Source: Paenibacillus albicereus (lineage in GTDB: Bacteria > Bacillota > Bacilli > Paenibacillales > Paenibacillaceae). From it: DNA of 64,000 nt. Location: positions 2,132,001-2,196,000 of the forward strand of contig NZ_CP051428.1 of NCBI RefSeq assembly GCF_012676905.1, given 5' to 3'. The translations under genes were made by a program, and so were the position numbers. The notes beneath the pieces are model-generated. The model made no database searches, was not told where the DNA came from, and saw only the letters and a list, made by a program, of their open reading frames with translations. Positions 33,810-42,665 of this stretch are shown piece by piece (within the stretch, counting starts at the first letter, position 1; each line of letters begins with the position of its first letter).

Positions 33810-34248
33810 CTTTTACGCGCAAGTCGCTTCGGACGGCCGAGTCATCGGCCGCTGCGAGTATCCGCAGCCGGTCGAACACAGCGCGCTCGTGCCGGTGTCG
33901 GAGGAGCAGTACGGCCAGCCCGGCCTGCTGTTCGCCCGCTATAAGGGCGGCCAGCTGTCCGGCACGGCCTCGCTGCTGACGGCCGACAAAGGAGAGCTGT
34001 CCGCGGATGGCGTCGATGCCGTCCGCGTGCGTCTGCTCGTCGGGGACTGGATGTCGCGGCTGGACGAAAGCTTCAGCGGCCCGGTCCAGGTGACGGTGCA
34101 GGGCCAGTCGCAGGCGATCCAGGCTGTCAAGGGAGCCGCGACGTTCGCGGTGACGAGCCGCGAGCCCGGCCTGCTGCGGATCGCGACGCTGGGTTTGGAC
34201 CGCAACGCGGAGCTTTATGTGAAGGCGGTGAAGCCCGGTGAGCGATGA
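33802..34248 (+). CDS. tail-associated protein, unknown (fibre/baseplate accessory)
   Basis: 148 residues from TTG 33802 (GGGAGGTG upstream). Begins MPNFYAQVASDGRVIGRCEY and continues as an all-beta protein (LTADKGELSADGVDAVRVRL, SGPVQVTVQGQSQAIQ). It overlaps the fibre gene by 8 bp and the next gene by 11 bp, so belongs to the tail operon. Accessory fibre or chaperone are both possible. Confidence 0.65.
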   Translation: MPNFYAQVASDGRVIGRCEYPQPVEHSALVPVSEEQYGQPGLLFARYKGGQLSGTASLLTADKGELSADGVDAVRVRLLVGDWMSRLDESFSGPVQVTVQGQSQAIQAVKGAATFAVTSREPGLLRIATLGLDRNAELYVKAVKPGER

Positions 34249-34735
34249 AGCGAAGCGCAAGCTCGGAATAGCATCGGGAACGGAAGCCGGCGAGACGCCG
34301 GGCATCAACGGCCGGGAGGGAAGCGGCGCTTCTGGAGGGGGAGAAGTCGGCGGCGGACTGATGGAGATCCGCAGCTCGGGCGCGGAAAGCTGGGACTTGC
34401 AGCGCCTGCCGGCGGCGGACTCGCTGCCGGTCGGAGCGAGCTTCGCGGTCGCGCCCCGCCCCGAGCGGCTGAGGAGCGAGGAATGGACGGCGAGGGCGCT
34501 CGAGCGGGCAAACAAGCCGCCGTCGGAGGCTACCCTGCAGCTCGTCTTCGAGCTGCTGCAGGACGTGCTGCTCGGCCAGCAGCTGCTGGCCGAGCGGCTC
34601 GAGCGGCTGGCCGGTTCCGCCGAGGCCGCCCAGGCTGTCGGATCGATGTCCATTCCGTATTTCGGCCAGGGCTCGGTCCGGCTGCCGTCCACGGGCGGCG
34701 GACCGCCTGCAGGCGGCGGGAGCGCTTCGTCATGA
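34238..34735 (+). CDS. small hypothetical protein of the tail cluster
   Basis: 165 residues from GTG 34238. The first half is low-complexity Gly/Ser/Glu, the second a predicted coiled coil (LQLVFELLQDVLLGQQLLAE, RLERLAGSAEAAQ) and a Gly-rich end. Comparable in size to the XkdX/XhlA region, but no holin-like membrane segment is present. Overlaps both neighbours; function not recognised. Confidence 0.6.
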   Translation: MSDEAKRKLGIASGTEAGETPGINGREGSGASGGGEVGGGLMEIRSSGAESWDLQRLPAADSLPVGASFAVAPRPERLRSEEWTARALERANKPPSEATLQLVFELLQDVLLGQQLLAERLERLAGSAEAAQAVGSMSIPYFGQGSVRLPSTGGGPPAGGGSASS

Positions 34736-35589
34736 GCGGCGGTACGGAAGGCTTGCCGCCGGCATTCCGCGAGCCGCTGTCGGCGGAGAGCGGTTCCGCA
34801 TCGAGCGCGGCGGTGCGGCTCGTGCAGGAGAGGCTCGCCGCGCTCGGCTATGCGGGCATGAACGGGGCGCCGCTGAAGGCGGACGGCTGCTTCGGCCCGA
34901 ACACGCTGCATGCGGTGAACCGGTTCAAGGAACGAAGCCGTCTCGGCAATACAGGCAGCGCTGCCGGCATCGTCGGGCGGCAGACGTGGGAGGCTCTGTT
35001 CTCGTCGTCGGCCGCGCGGGAGGAGCACAAGGCCCGTAGGCGGATCTACTACAGCCAGGAGGATCCGCGCTGGCGCCATGTGCCGTACACAGTCGGGGGC
35101 AAGGATACGATCGGCACCTCCGGCTGTGGTCCGACCTGCATGGCGATGGCGGTCGGGAGCCTGACGGACGCTCGTCCGCTGCCGACGGAGCTGGCGGCCT
35201 TTTCGATCCAGCGAGGGTACCGGACACGGGCTTCCGGCACGTCCTGGAGCTTTTTCCCGGCGGCGAGCCGCGAGTACGGCCTTACCTGCAAGGCGACGTC
35301 TTCCTTCGAAGAGGTGCGTGCGTCCATGCAGCGAGGCGGATTGGCCATCGCCTCCATGAAGCCCGGCCGATTCACGTCGGCAGGGCATTTCATCCTGTTG
35401 GTCGAGCCGGCGCGGACGGCGGCGGGAGAGCCGGGCTTTCTCGTCTTCGATCCCAATCCGGACAACCGGCTGTACCGCGGCGCGGTCGACGAGGGCGTGC
35501 GGGACGACGGCCGGGTGACGGCGCCGGATGCGCTGCTCCGGCTGGAAGCGAAGCAGGTTTGGATTTTGGCGTCGGATTCGGCCTTGTGA
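34732..35589 (+). CDS. peptidoglycan-binding, C39-like cysteine peptidase (tail lysin)
   Basis: 285 residues. Residues about 25-85 are a PG_binding_1 domain (VRLVQERLAALGYAGMNG, DGCFGPNTLHAVNRFK). From about 100 a C39-like peptidase: YYSQEDPRWRHVPYTVGG, catalytic Cys in TSGCGPTCMAMAV, and His in SAGHFILLVEP with Asp in VFDPNP. No signal peptide, so it would be released with the particle or by lysis. It ends the tail cluster and is its only candidate lysin. Starts at an ATGA overlap. Confidence 0.85.
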   Translation: MSGGTEGLPPAFREPLSAESGSASSAAVRLVQERLAALGYAGMNGAPLKADGCFGPNTLHAVNRFKERSRLGNTGSAAGIVGRQTWEALFSSSAAREEHKARRRIYYSQEDPRWRHVPYTVGGKDTIGTSGCGPTCMAMAVGSLTDARPLPTELAAFSIQRGYRTRASGTSWSFFPAASREYGLTCKATSSFEEVRASMQRGGLAIASMKPGRFTSAGHFILLVEPARTAAGEPGFLVFDPNPDNRLYRGAVDEGVRDDGRVTAPDALLRLEAKQVWILASDSAL

Positions 35590-35693
35590 CGCATTCTTCT
35601 TGACTATTTTGTTGAAAGGCGTGCGAGAGCAGGCGGATGTGGTTAATATAGGAGGTGGATTCAAACCGACAGACCGGGAGTGGACATCGAATC

Positions 35694-37673
35694 ATGGATA
35701 ACTTCGCAGCGCAGCGGAGCGGAGCGGAGGAGGAACGGACGCCGCGCCAGCCGGGCCGAGCCATGCTGGCCTCAGTCATCAGCCGCAGTCCCAACCCTCT
35801 CCTTCTCTTCGATTCCGGCTTCAGGATCATTATGGTCAACCCTGCTTTCCTCCGAGCGTTCGACTGTACGGCCGAGGAGCTCGCAGGCTTCGGAGCCGAT
35901 GCGTTCGCGCGGCGCTGCTTTCCTGCGGACAGCGTCTGCAAGGCGGAGCTGGCCCGCATCCGGGATCGCGAGCCGATCGATTGCGAGGAGGAGCTGACGG
36001 TCGCCGGCGGCGAGCGCCGCACCTTCCGCGTCATCGGCTACGAGCTCGAAGGGGAAGCCGGCTCGGGCGGAGGGTATCTGCTCAGCCTCGAGGACGTCTC
36101 CGAGCGCAAGCGGTTCGAGCTTCAGCTGCAGGAATCGGTCGAGCGCTACACCTCGCTCAAGAAATACAATCATGACGCGGTCATATCGCTCGATCTGCAA
36201 GGGCGGGTCATCAACTTCAACCAGGAAGCCGCCAGGCTGCTGGGCAAGCCGGCGGAGGAGCTCGCCGGCAAGGATTTTTCGCCGTATCTGCTCGTCGAGG
36301 AATCCGGCGGCACTGCCGAGATCGGACCGATCCTCCGGCAGGCCAGCGAGGATACGGCGGCCGAGCGGAAATTTACCGGCATGAGGCACAGCGGCGGACG
36401 CATCACGGAAATTCTCGCCTCGATTGCTCCGATCATCATCAACGGGACGACCAAAGGCTATTATCTGATCGCCAAGGATATGAGCGTGCAGAAAAAGCTG
36501 CTTATCGACAAGGAAGCGGCCGAAGCGACGAATCGGGCCAAAAACGAGTTTTTATCGATGATGAGCCACGAGATCCGCAATCCGATGAACGGCATTCTCG
36601 GCCTGACGCGCATGATGCTCGACACGCCGCTGGAGGGAGAGGCTCGCCAGTATATCGAGCTGATCCGCAAGAGCAGCCATGCGCTGCTCCATATCGTCAA
36701 CGACACGCTGGACTATACCCGATTGGAGTCGGAAGGGACCGAGCGCGCCGTGGAGCGGCCGTTTCGGCTCGACGAGCTGCTGGATGAGATCATCGCCATC
36801 CATATGCCGATCATCGTTCAAAAGGAACTTCGCCTCGAGACCTCGATCGCCAAGGACATGCCGGCGGAGCTGCTCGGAGATCGGGGCAAGCTCGGGCAGG
36901 TGCTGCTCAACCTGATCGGCAATGCCGTCAAGTTCACCGATCGCGGGGACATACGAGTCGCCTTCACCTTAAAGGAAGGGGCGGGGGCGTCCTTGCTCGT
37001 CGAGGGCGAGGTATCCGACACGGGCGTCGGAATTACGGAGTTCGAGCAGCAGCAGCTGTTCCACCCTTTCCGCCGCATCGGCGCCTACATGACCCGGACG
37101 GAGGAAGGCAGCGGCCTAGGCCTCGCCATATCCCGGCGGCTCGTCGAGCTTATGGGAGGAGCGATCGAGGTCGAGTCGACTCCGGGCCAGGGCTCGCGCT
37201 TCCGCTTCCGCTTCGCGGCGAAGGCCGTGGAGGCTCGGCCGTCGTCGGGACAAGCCGAGCCTTCGCCCGAATCGGACGGTCCGCTGCGCGTGCTCGTCGG
37301 CGAGGACAATGAGATCAACCAGCTCGTCATCCGCAAGATGCTCGAAAAGTCCGGGCATGCCGTCCGAGTCGTCTCCAACGGCGCCGAAGTGCTGGAGGCG
37401 CTGCAGGAGGAAGGACCGTACGATCTGCTGCTGCTCGACATCTTGATGCCGGTGCTCGGCGGCTTCGAGACGATGGCCGCGATGCAGAAGATGAAGCTGG
37501 AGCAGCCGCCGTATGTCGTGGCCGTGACGGCCAACGCGCTGCGCGGCGACCGGGAAGCCTGCCTGGAGGCGGGCATGGACGATTACCTCAGCAAGCCGAT
37601 CCGGCGAGACAAGCTGGAGGAGGCGCTTGCGGCCTTCCGGATCTCGGCGAAGGCTCGGCCGTCGCGAAGCTGA
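35694..37673 (+). CDS. hybrid PAS-PAS sensor histidine kinase with receiver domain
   Basis: 659 residues, cytoplasmic (no membrane segment). PAS 1 (about 25-140: SPNPLLLFDSGFRIIMVNPA) and PAS 2 (about 150-265: DAVISLDLQGRVINFNQEAA) precede HisKA (KNEFLSMMSHEIRNPMNGIL, phospho-His in MSHEIRN), HATPase (GQVLLNLIGNAVKFTDRGDI; GSGLGLAISRRLVELMGG) and a C-terminal receiver (VLVGEDNEINQLVIRK; LLLLDILMPVLGG; Lys in YLSKPI). GTG 35655 overlaps a GGAGG and is less likely than ATG 35694. It follows the tail cluster by about 105 bp and could regulate it or be unrelated. No HPt partner is visible. Confidence 0.92.
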   Translation: MDNFAAQRSGAEEERTPRQPGRAMLASVISRSPNPLLLFDSGFRIIMVNPAFLRAFDCTAEELAGFGADAFARRCFPADSVCKAELARIRDREPIDCEEELTVAGGERRTFRVIGYELEGEAGSGGGYLLSLEDVSERKRFELQLQESVERYTSLKKYNHDAVISLDLQGRVINFNQEAARLLGKPAEELAGKDFSPYLLVEESGGTAEIGPILRQASEDTAAERKFTGMRHSGGRITEILASIAPIIINGTTKGYYLIAKDMSVQKKLLIDKEAAEATNRAKNEFLSMMSHEIRNPMNGILGLTRMMLDTPLEGEARQYIELIRKSSHALLHIVNDTLDYTRLESEGTERAVERPFRLDELLDEIIAIHMPIIVQKELRLETSIAKDMPAELLGDRGKLGQVLLNLIGNAVKFTDRGDIRVAFTLKEGAGASLLVEGEVSDTGVGITEFEQQQLFHPFRRIGAYMTRTEEGSGLGLAISRRLVELMGGAIEVESTPGQGSRFRFRFAAKAVEARPSSGQAEPSPESDGPLRVLVGEDNEINQLVIRKMLEKSGHAVRVVSNGAEVLEALQEEGPYDLLLLDILMPVLGGFETMAAMQKMKLEQPPYVVAVTANALRGDREACLEAGMDDYLSKPIRRDKLEEALAAFRISAKARPSRS

Positions 37674-37754
37674 GCGGCCGGTCGAGATCGCCGGGAAGCC
37701 GGCGCCTGCGGAGAGCTTGTCTCTGGGGCCGCTGCATGAAGTCCCGCATGACAA

Positions 37755-37801
37755 GAAAAACCCGGAAAGAACGGAGCCCGCTCCGTTCTTTCCGGGTTTT
37801 T
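37755..37801. terminator. bidirectional intrinsic terminator
   Basis: A perfect 21-bp stem (AAAAACCCGGAAAGAACGGAG with its complement) around a 4-base loop, ending in T5 on both strands; serves the hybrid kinase and the convergent aminopeptidase. The rest of the 303-bp gap 37674-37977 shows no gene or motif. Confidence 0.9.
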
Positions 37802-37977
37802 AGGCATGCGGCCATGCAGCAATCGGCCTGCAGGCGTGAGATTCGCTGTCCTGCTGAGGGCACCGCGCGAATGCGGTGCCGGGGGCGTCTCGGGCCATGC
37901 GGCTGCGCAGCGAACGCCGCGCCGCCGCAGCTTTTGTCTGTCCACCCCGCCTGATGCCTGCTACACCCAGCCTTTCC

Positions 37978-39210
37978 TTAGAACGCCCAGTTGCCGGCGC
38001 GGAAGATCGGCTCCGCGCTGCCGTCCTCGGCGATGCCGTCGATGTTCATGTCGGCGGAGCCGATCATGAAGTCGACATGCGTGAGGCTCGTATTCAGGCC
38101 CCGCGCCGCGAGCTCTTCCTGGGAGAGCCCTTTGCCGCCCTCGATGTTGAAGGCGTACGCGCTGCCGAGCGCCAGATGGTTCGAGGCATTCTCGTCGAAC
38201 AGCGTATTGTAGTAGAGGATGTTCGAGCGGGAGATCGGCGAGTCGTGCGGCACGAGCGCCACTTCGCCGATGCGGCGGGCGCCGGCATCCATTTCGAGCA
38301 GTCCCTCCAGCGTCTCCAGGCCGCGCTCGGCTTCCGCCTTGACGACGCTGCCGTTCTCGAACGTCAGCTTGAAGTTGTCGATGATGTTGCCGCCGTAGCT
38401 GAGCGGCTTGGTGCTCGAGACGTAGCCGTTCACGCCGTCCGCCTTGGCGGCGGTGAACACTTCCTCGGTCGGCAGGTTCGCGACGAACGGGATGCCGGCC
38501 TCGTTGATGCTGTCCGCCGCCACCCACAGATGGCCGTCGGGCAGCTCGATCGTCAGGTCGGTTCCCGGCGCGGTATAGTGCAGCTTCTTGTACTTGCGGG
38601 CGTTCAGATGCTGGGAGCGCGCGTTCAGGCTCGCGATATGCTCTTCCCACGCCGCCACCGGATCGTCGAGATCGCAGCGGACGGCTTTGAGGATCGAGGT
38701 CCACAGGCTTATGTACTGCTCTTCCTCAGTCGAGCCGGGGAACACTTTGGCTGCCCATGCCTTGGACGGGGCGGCGACGACGCACCAGCTGAACTTGTCG
38801 GACTGCGTCATCTGGCGGTAGGCCGCCATCGCTTTGCCGTACGTTTTCTGATGGTTGACGATCCGCTGCTTGTCGATGCCCTTCAGCAGGTCGGGATCGG
38901 AGGAGACGACGCTGATGGCGGCTCCGCCTTGCTCGCCGAGCTCCGTCATTTCGCCGGCGTACCATTTCGGCTCCTCGAGGAACGCCTCGTCGGGAGCGAG
39001 CTCGTAGCGGGTGCGGGCGATCGTATCGTCAGACCAGTTCACCTTGACGGAAAAGGCTCCTGCCTCGTAGGCTTTGCGGACAAGTGCGCGCACCAGGTCG
39101 GCCGAGTCGAGCGTCGCGTTGATGGCGAGCTTCTGTCCGGGCTGGATGCGAACTCCGACCCGGATGACGAGATCGGCGTAACGTTCGATTTGCTGCTGCA
39201 ATTTGCTCAA
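37978..39210 (-). CDS. M29 family metallo-aminopeptidase (AmpS/AmpT type)
   Basis: 410 residues from TTG 39210, nine bases after GGAGG. Family hallmarks include LVIRVGVRIQPGQKLAINAT, KVNWSDDTIARTRYELAP, PDGHLWVAADSINEAGIPF, NLPTEEVFTAAKADGVNG, and the metal-binding stretch GEVALVPHDSPISRSNILYY with FDENASNHLALG and THVDFMIGS, giving the Glu, Glu, His, His and Asp ligands of the dinuclear site. Cytoplasmic enzyme removing N-terminal residues from peptides. Single gene on its strand. Confidence 0.95.
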   Translation of the reverse strand: MSKLQQQIERYADLVIRVGVRIQPGQKLAINATLDSADLVRALVRKAYEAGAFSVKVNWSDDTIARTRYELAPDEAFLEEPKWYAGEMTELGEQGGAAISVVSSDPDLLKGIDKQRIVNHQKTYGKAMAAYRQMTQSDKFSWCVVAAPSKAWAAKVFPGSTEEEQYISLWTSILKAVRCDLDDPVAAWEEHIASLNARSQHLNARKYKKLHYTAPGTDLTIELPDGHLWVAADSINEAGIPFVANLPTEEVFTAAKADGVNGYVSSTKPLSYGGNIIDNFKLTFENGSVVKAEAERGLETLEGLLEMDAGARRIGEVALVPHDSPISRSNILYYNTLFDENASNHLALGSAYAFNIEGGKGLSQEELAARGLNTSLTHVDFMIGSADMNIDGIAEDGSAEPIFRAGNWAF

Positions 39211-39265
39211 GTGGTTCAGCCTCCATTCGCGTATGCGTCATGCAGTCCTATTGTACACGATCCCG

Positions 39266-39294
39266 TTCGAAAAAAGACAATCGCGTGCTATAGT
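39266..39294 (+). promoter_or_regulatory. possible SigA promoter of the GNAT gene
   Basis: TTCGAA (39266-39271), 17 bases, then TATAGT (39289-39294), about 38 bases before ATG 39332. The -35 matches 4 of 6 bases. Confidence 0.4.
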
Positions 39295-39331
39295 GGAGAA
39301 AACGAGACCGTTGCGGAAAGGGGCGGAAGCG

Positions 39332-39913
39332 ATGTTTCACCGCCGGCTGGAGGGCGGCTGCGAGCTGCGGGTGCTCGCGCCCGGCGACGCCAAGGCGCTG
39401 TACCGGACGCTGGAAAAAGACCGGCGCGAGCTGGAGTCGTGGCTGCCCTGGGTCGGGCAGATTCGCGGCTCCTCGGACATGAAGGATTACGTCCGCTTCG
39501 AATGCAAGCGCTACAAGGAAGGCAAGGCGATGTCCGCCGTGCTCCTGGACGGCGCTTCTGCGGCAGGCATGATCAGCTTTCAGGAGCTGGACTTCCGCCA
39601 TCGCAAGGCGTCGCTCGGCTACTGGCTGGGCAGCGCCTGGCAAGGACGCGGCCTGATGATGCAGGCGGCAGCGGAAATGCTCGCCTTCGCATACGGGACG
39701 CTGGACCTCAACCGCGTCGAGATCCGCGCGCGCACGGACAACCGGCGCAGCCGAGCGGTCGCGGTGCGGCTCGGCTTCGCGCTCGAAGGCGTGCTGCGGG
39801 ACGAAGAGCATGCGGACGGCATGTTCCGCGATCATGCCGTCTACGGCCTGCTGGCGCGAGACTGGGCGGACGGGAGAGCGAGCCTCGAGGCTCCAAGCGG
39901 CCCGCCTGTTTGA
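39332..39913 (+). CDS. GNAT acetyltransferase, RimJ/RimL family
   Basis: 193 residues. Typical RimJ/RimL-like N-acetyltransferase: LRVLAPGDAKALYRTLEKDR, ESWLPWV, acetyl-CoA loop LGYWLGSAWQGRGLMMQAA, then NRVEIRARTDNRRSRAVAVR and LGFALEGVLRDEEHADG. Substrates in this family range from ribosomal protein N-termini to small molecules; the one here is unknown. ATG 39332 follows GAAAGGGG. Divergent from the aminopeptidase. Confidence 0.9.
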   Translation: MFHRRLEGGCELRVLAPGDAKALYRTLEKDRRELESWLPWVGQIRGSSDMKDYVRFECKRYKEGKAMSAVLLDGASAAGMISFQELDFRHRKASLGYWLGSAWQGRGLMMQAAAEMLAFAYGTLDLNRVEIRARTDNRRSRAVAVRLGFALEGVLRDEEHADGMFRDHAVYGLLARDWADGRASLEAPSGPPV

Positions 39914-40082
39914 TCCTGCGGTCCGTCAGGCCGCTGCGGCCCGCCGGCTTCCTGAAGCTGCCTGCCTCTCGCAGCGGCTCGACGCGGCAGGCCGTTGATC
40001 GGCAAGCCTCCAGCTCTTCCTCCCGGGTCTGCTATACTGGTAGAATCGAAGAGTCAACGAGAGGATCTGGAGGCGAGCAGAC

Positions 40083-42497
40083 GTGTCGATGGAGTGGAGG
40101 CCGCTTGAAAAAGCGGAACAGCGGATTCCGGGTCCAGCGCCGCGGCGCAAGCGGCTGAAGCCGGTGGAGGCGCCCGGTCAGCGGGACGGCGCGTTCTGGC
40201 GCCGATCGATGGCCGGCGTCTGGACGGGCGGAGCGCTGCTGTGCGCGGCCTCCGCGCAGGGGCTGCCGCTCGGCTTCGGTCCCGCCTATGACTGGCTGGC
40301 GATGACGCTCGCCGGCACGGCCGCGCTCGGCATCTGCGCCTGGGCGCTCTCCTGGCTGATGAACTGGCTGCGGCTGCCGGTCCCCCGCCGGTTCGCGGGC
40401 GGCGTCCTGACGCTCGCGGCCGGCACGGCCGGCGCGCTGCTCGTCTCGGAGCTGCGCTGGACGGCGGCGCTGCCGCTCGCGGCCGCGTACGCGCTCGCGG
40501 CCGCCGCGGGCGGAGCCGCTTTTGCCGCCGCGCTGCCGAGGCTTCGTCTCCGCCGCCCTAGGCCGCTTGCCGCCACGCTCTCGTTCGCCGGCGCGCTGCT
40601 GCTCCTGCCGCTCCTGCTGTCGCTGCCCGCTCCGGGCTTCGGCGGCTCGGCGGACGATGCGGACGTGGCGGGGAGCGGGGGCGCGTTGGACATGCCGGGG
40701 CGATCCGGCGCCTACACCGTCTTGACTTATGGCAGCGGCACCGGCCGGCAGGCGGAGTTCGCGGAGGAGGCGGACATCCGCGCGTCCGCCGCAGACGCTT
40801 CGGCGCTGCTGCCTGACTGGGGCCGGCTCGAGGCATGGTATTGGGGCTTCGAGCCGGAGCGAATGCCGCTGAACGGCACGCTGTGGCTCCCGGACGGGGA
40901 CGGGCCTTTCCCGCTCGCGCTCATCGTGCACGGCAACCATATCGCCCAGCAGCGCTCGGACGCAGGCTATGCCTATCTCGGAGAGATGCTGGCATCCAAA
41001 GGCTACGCCGCCGTCTCGGTCGACGAGAATTTTCTCAACTTTTCTCCCTGGACCGGCATTCCGGACGACGACATGAAGCTTCGGGCATGGCTGCTGCTGC
41101 GTCACCTCGAGGAGCTGCGGCGGTTGTCCGGCCAGCCGGAAGGTCCGCTCTCCGGCAAGCTCGACGCTTCCCGGACGCTGCTGATCGGGCATTCCCGCGG
41201 CGGACAAGCCGCGGCGATGGCGGCCGATGCAGGCAAGTGGTTCCCCGGCGACGCCGCTCTCGCGCGTTCGGTGGCCGGGGTCGCCGCGCTCGCTCCGACG
41301 GATACGGAGGAGGACGGGCGGCGCGCGGAGCTGGAGCACGCCAGCTATTTGACGCTGCATGGCTCGCGGGATGCGGATCTGACTGTCTTTTACGGGGAAA
41401 GGCAATATGGCCGCGTGCGGCTCGAGCCCGGCTCGGACCGCTTCAAGGCGGCCGTGTATGTCGAGGATGCGAACCACAGCCGCTTCAACGCGGACTGGGG
41501 CACGATGGACCATTCGCTGCCGGGAGGCCTGCTTCTGAGCCAGCGGGACATGCTGGCCGGAGAGCGCCAGCGCCAGCTCGCCGCGGCCTATGTCGGGGCG
41601 TTCGCGGACGCCGTGCTCGGCGGAGACCGCGCGGCGCGCGCTTGGCTGATGCCGGAGGCGCAAGCGGTCGGAGGAAGCGCCTCCGATTCGTTCGCCGGCA
41701 TTCGGACGTTCCACCAATTTGCCGAAGCGGATGAGCGGCTCATGGCCGACTTCGAGCGGGAGGCTGCCCGGCAGGCGGGCTTCGGCGTGACCGCCGAGGC
41801 GGCGGCCGGCTCCGCCTTGAGCGCCGAGCCGCTGCTCGACCGCAATGGCGATCCGAAGGGAAGCCGGGGGGCCGTCGTCGCGTGGGGATCGCAGACGGAT
41901 GGTGCCGGGCGGCTCGATGAGGACGGGAGGTCTGCGAGCGAAGCCGGCAGCTCTGAGTCCGCCATAGACGAGTCTGGCATCGCAAAAGAGCCCGGGGACG
42001 CCGCCGGCCCCGGAGTCGAAGATGCCCGGAGCGCCGCCGATCCGAACGGCAGCTGGCTGAGGCTCATCGGACTGCCGCGGCCGCCGGACTCCGCCGGGGG
42101 AGGACTGAGCTTTGCCGCGGCCAACCTCGGGGGCGGGCCTTGCTCCGAGCGGGCCGCCTGCCGGCCTGAGCCGCTGCAGCTGCAAGCGGTGCTGCGCGAC
42201 CGGGCTGGCGTCGAAGCCGAAGTGGCGGTCGCGGATGGGATCGCAGCGGTGGAGCAGGAGCCGTTCCTGCGGCCGGCGTGGCTCGACGCATTCGTCAGCG
42301 ATGGCAAATACGACCGTCCGGCCGAGCCGGCGCGGGTGACGATCCGCCTGCCGCTCGCCGCTTTTCGGCAGGCGGAGCCTAGGCTCGACACGGACTCGCT
42401 CGCGAGCCTGGAGCTGCGCTTCCGCTCGTCCGGCGGCGGGCCGGGGCGGATCCTGCTGGACGACTTCAGCTGGTATCCCGCTTCGTCGTCCGATTAG
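40083..42497 (+). CDS. membrane-anchored alpha/beta hydrolase
   Basis: 804 residues from GTG 40083 (GGAGG nine bases upstream). The N-terminal 200 residues contain a basic cytoplasmic stretch and four to five membrane helices. An extracellular alpha/beta-hydrolase domain follows (about 250-560) with VHGNHIAQQ (oxyanion region), nucleophile Ser in GHSRGGQAA and a later HGSRDADLTVF/ANHSRFN region for the Asp-His pair. The last 240 residues are Ala/Gly-rich, low-complexity and end in a beta-rich LDDFSWYPASSSD segment that looks like a carbohydrate-binding-type strand. Exact substrate unknown; PET-hydrolase/chlorophyllase-like dienelactone hydrolases share the motif. Confidence 0.8.
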   Translation: MSMEWRPLEKAEQRIPGPAPRRKRLKPVEAPGQRDGAFWRRSMAGVWTGGALLCAASAQGLPLGFGPAYDWLAMTLAGTAALGICAWALSWLMNWLRLPVPRRFAGGVLTLAAGTAGALLVSELRWTAALPLAAAYALAAAAGGAAFAAALPRLRLRRPRPLAATLSFAGALLLLPLLLSLPAPGFGGSADDADVAGSGGALDMPGRSGAYTVLTYGSGTGRQAEFAEEADIRASAADASALLPDWGRLEAWYWGFEPERMPLNGTLWLPDGDGPFPLALIVHGNHIAQQRSDAGYAYLGEMLASKGYAAVSVDENFLNFSPWTGIPDDDMKLRAWLLLRHLEELRRLSGQPEGPLSGKLDASRTLLIGHSRGGQAAAMAADAGKWFPGDAALARSVAGVAALAPTDTEEDGRRAELEHASYLTLHGSRDADLTVFYGERQYGRVRLEPGSDRFKAAVYVEDANHSRFNADWGTMDHSLPGGLLLSQRDMLAGERQRQLAAAYVGAFADAVLGGDRAARAWLMPEAQAVGGSASDSFAGIRTFHQFAEADERLMADFEREAARQAGFGVTAEAAAGSALSAEPLLDRNGDPKGSRGAVVAWGSQTDGAGRLDEDGRSASEAGSSESAIDESGIAKEPGDAAGPGVEDARSAADPNGSWLRLIGLPRPPDSAGGGLSFAAANLGGGPCSERAACRPEPLQLQAVLRDRAGVEAEVAVADGIAAVEQEPFLRPAWLDAFVSDGKYDRPAEPARVTIRLPLAAFRQAEPRLDTDSLASLELRFRSSGGGPGRILLDDFSWYPASSSD

Positions 42498-42569
42498 GGA
42501 GCCGACAGCACGGACCCGCCGAGCCGGCGCGATCATCGAATTCTCCCCCAGAATTCGTCATTTCGACGC

Positions 42570-42599
42570 TTGACGCTGTTCTCGCGTGCTAGCTATACT
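42570..42599 (+). promoter_or_regulatory. SigA-type promoter of the dsbA-like gene
   Basis: TTGACG (42570-42575), 18-base spacer, TATACT (42594-42599). It lies about 67 bases before the start codon. Confidence 0.65.
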
Positions 42600-42665
42600 T
42601 TGGTAAGTGCCTGGATGGCCAGGCTGCTGGATTACGAGCCCCATGACCGAAAGGAAGGACGCCTC

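Noticed and set aside
23467-35589. Complete prophage
   Set aside because: No integrase, repressor, terminase, portal, capsid or attachment-site repeats were found; only the tail module is present.
35600-35649. Promoter TTGACT (35600) with TAATAT (35644) before the hybrid kinase
   Set aside because: The spacing is about 38 bases, far from the usual 17; no better pairing was found.
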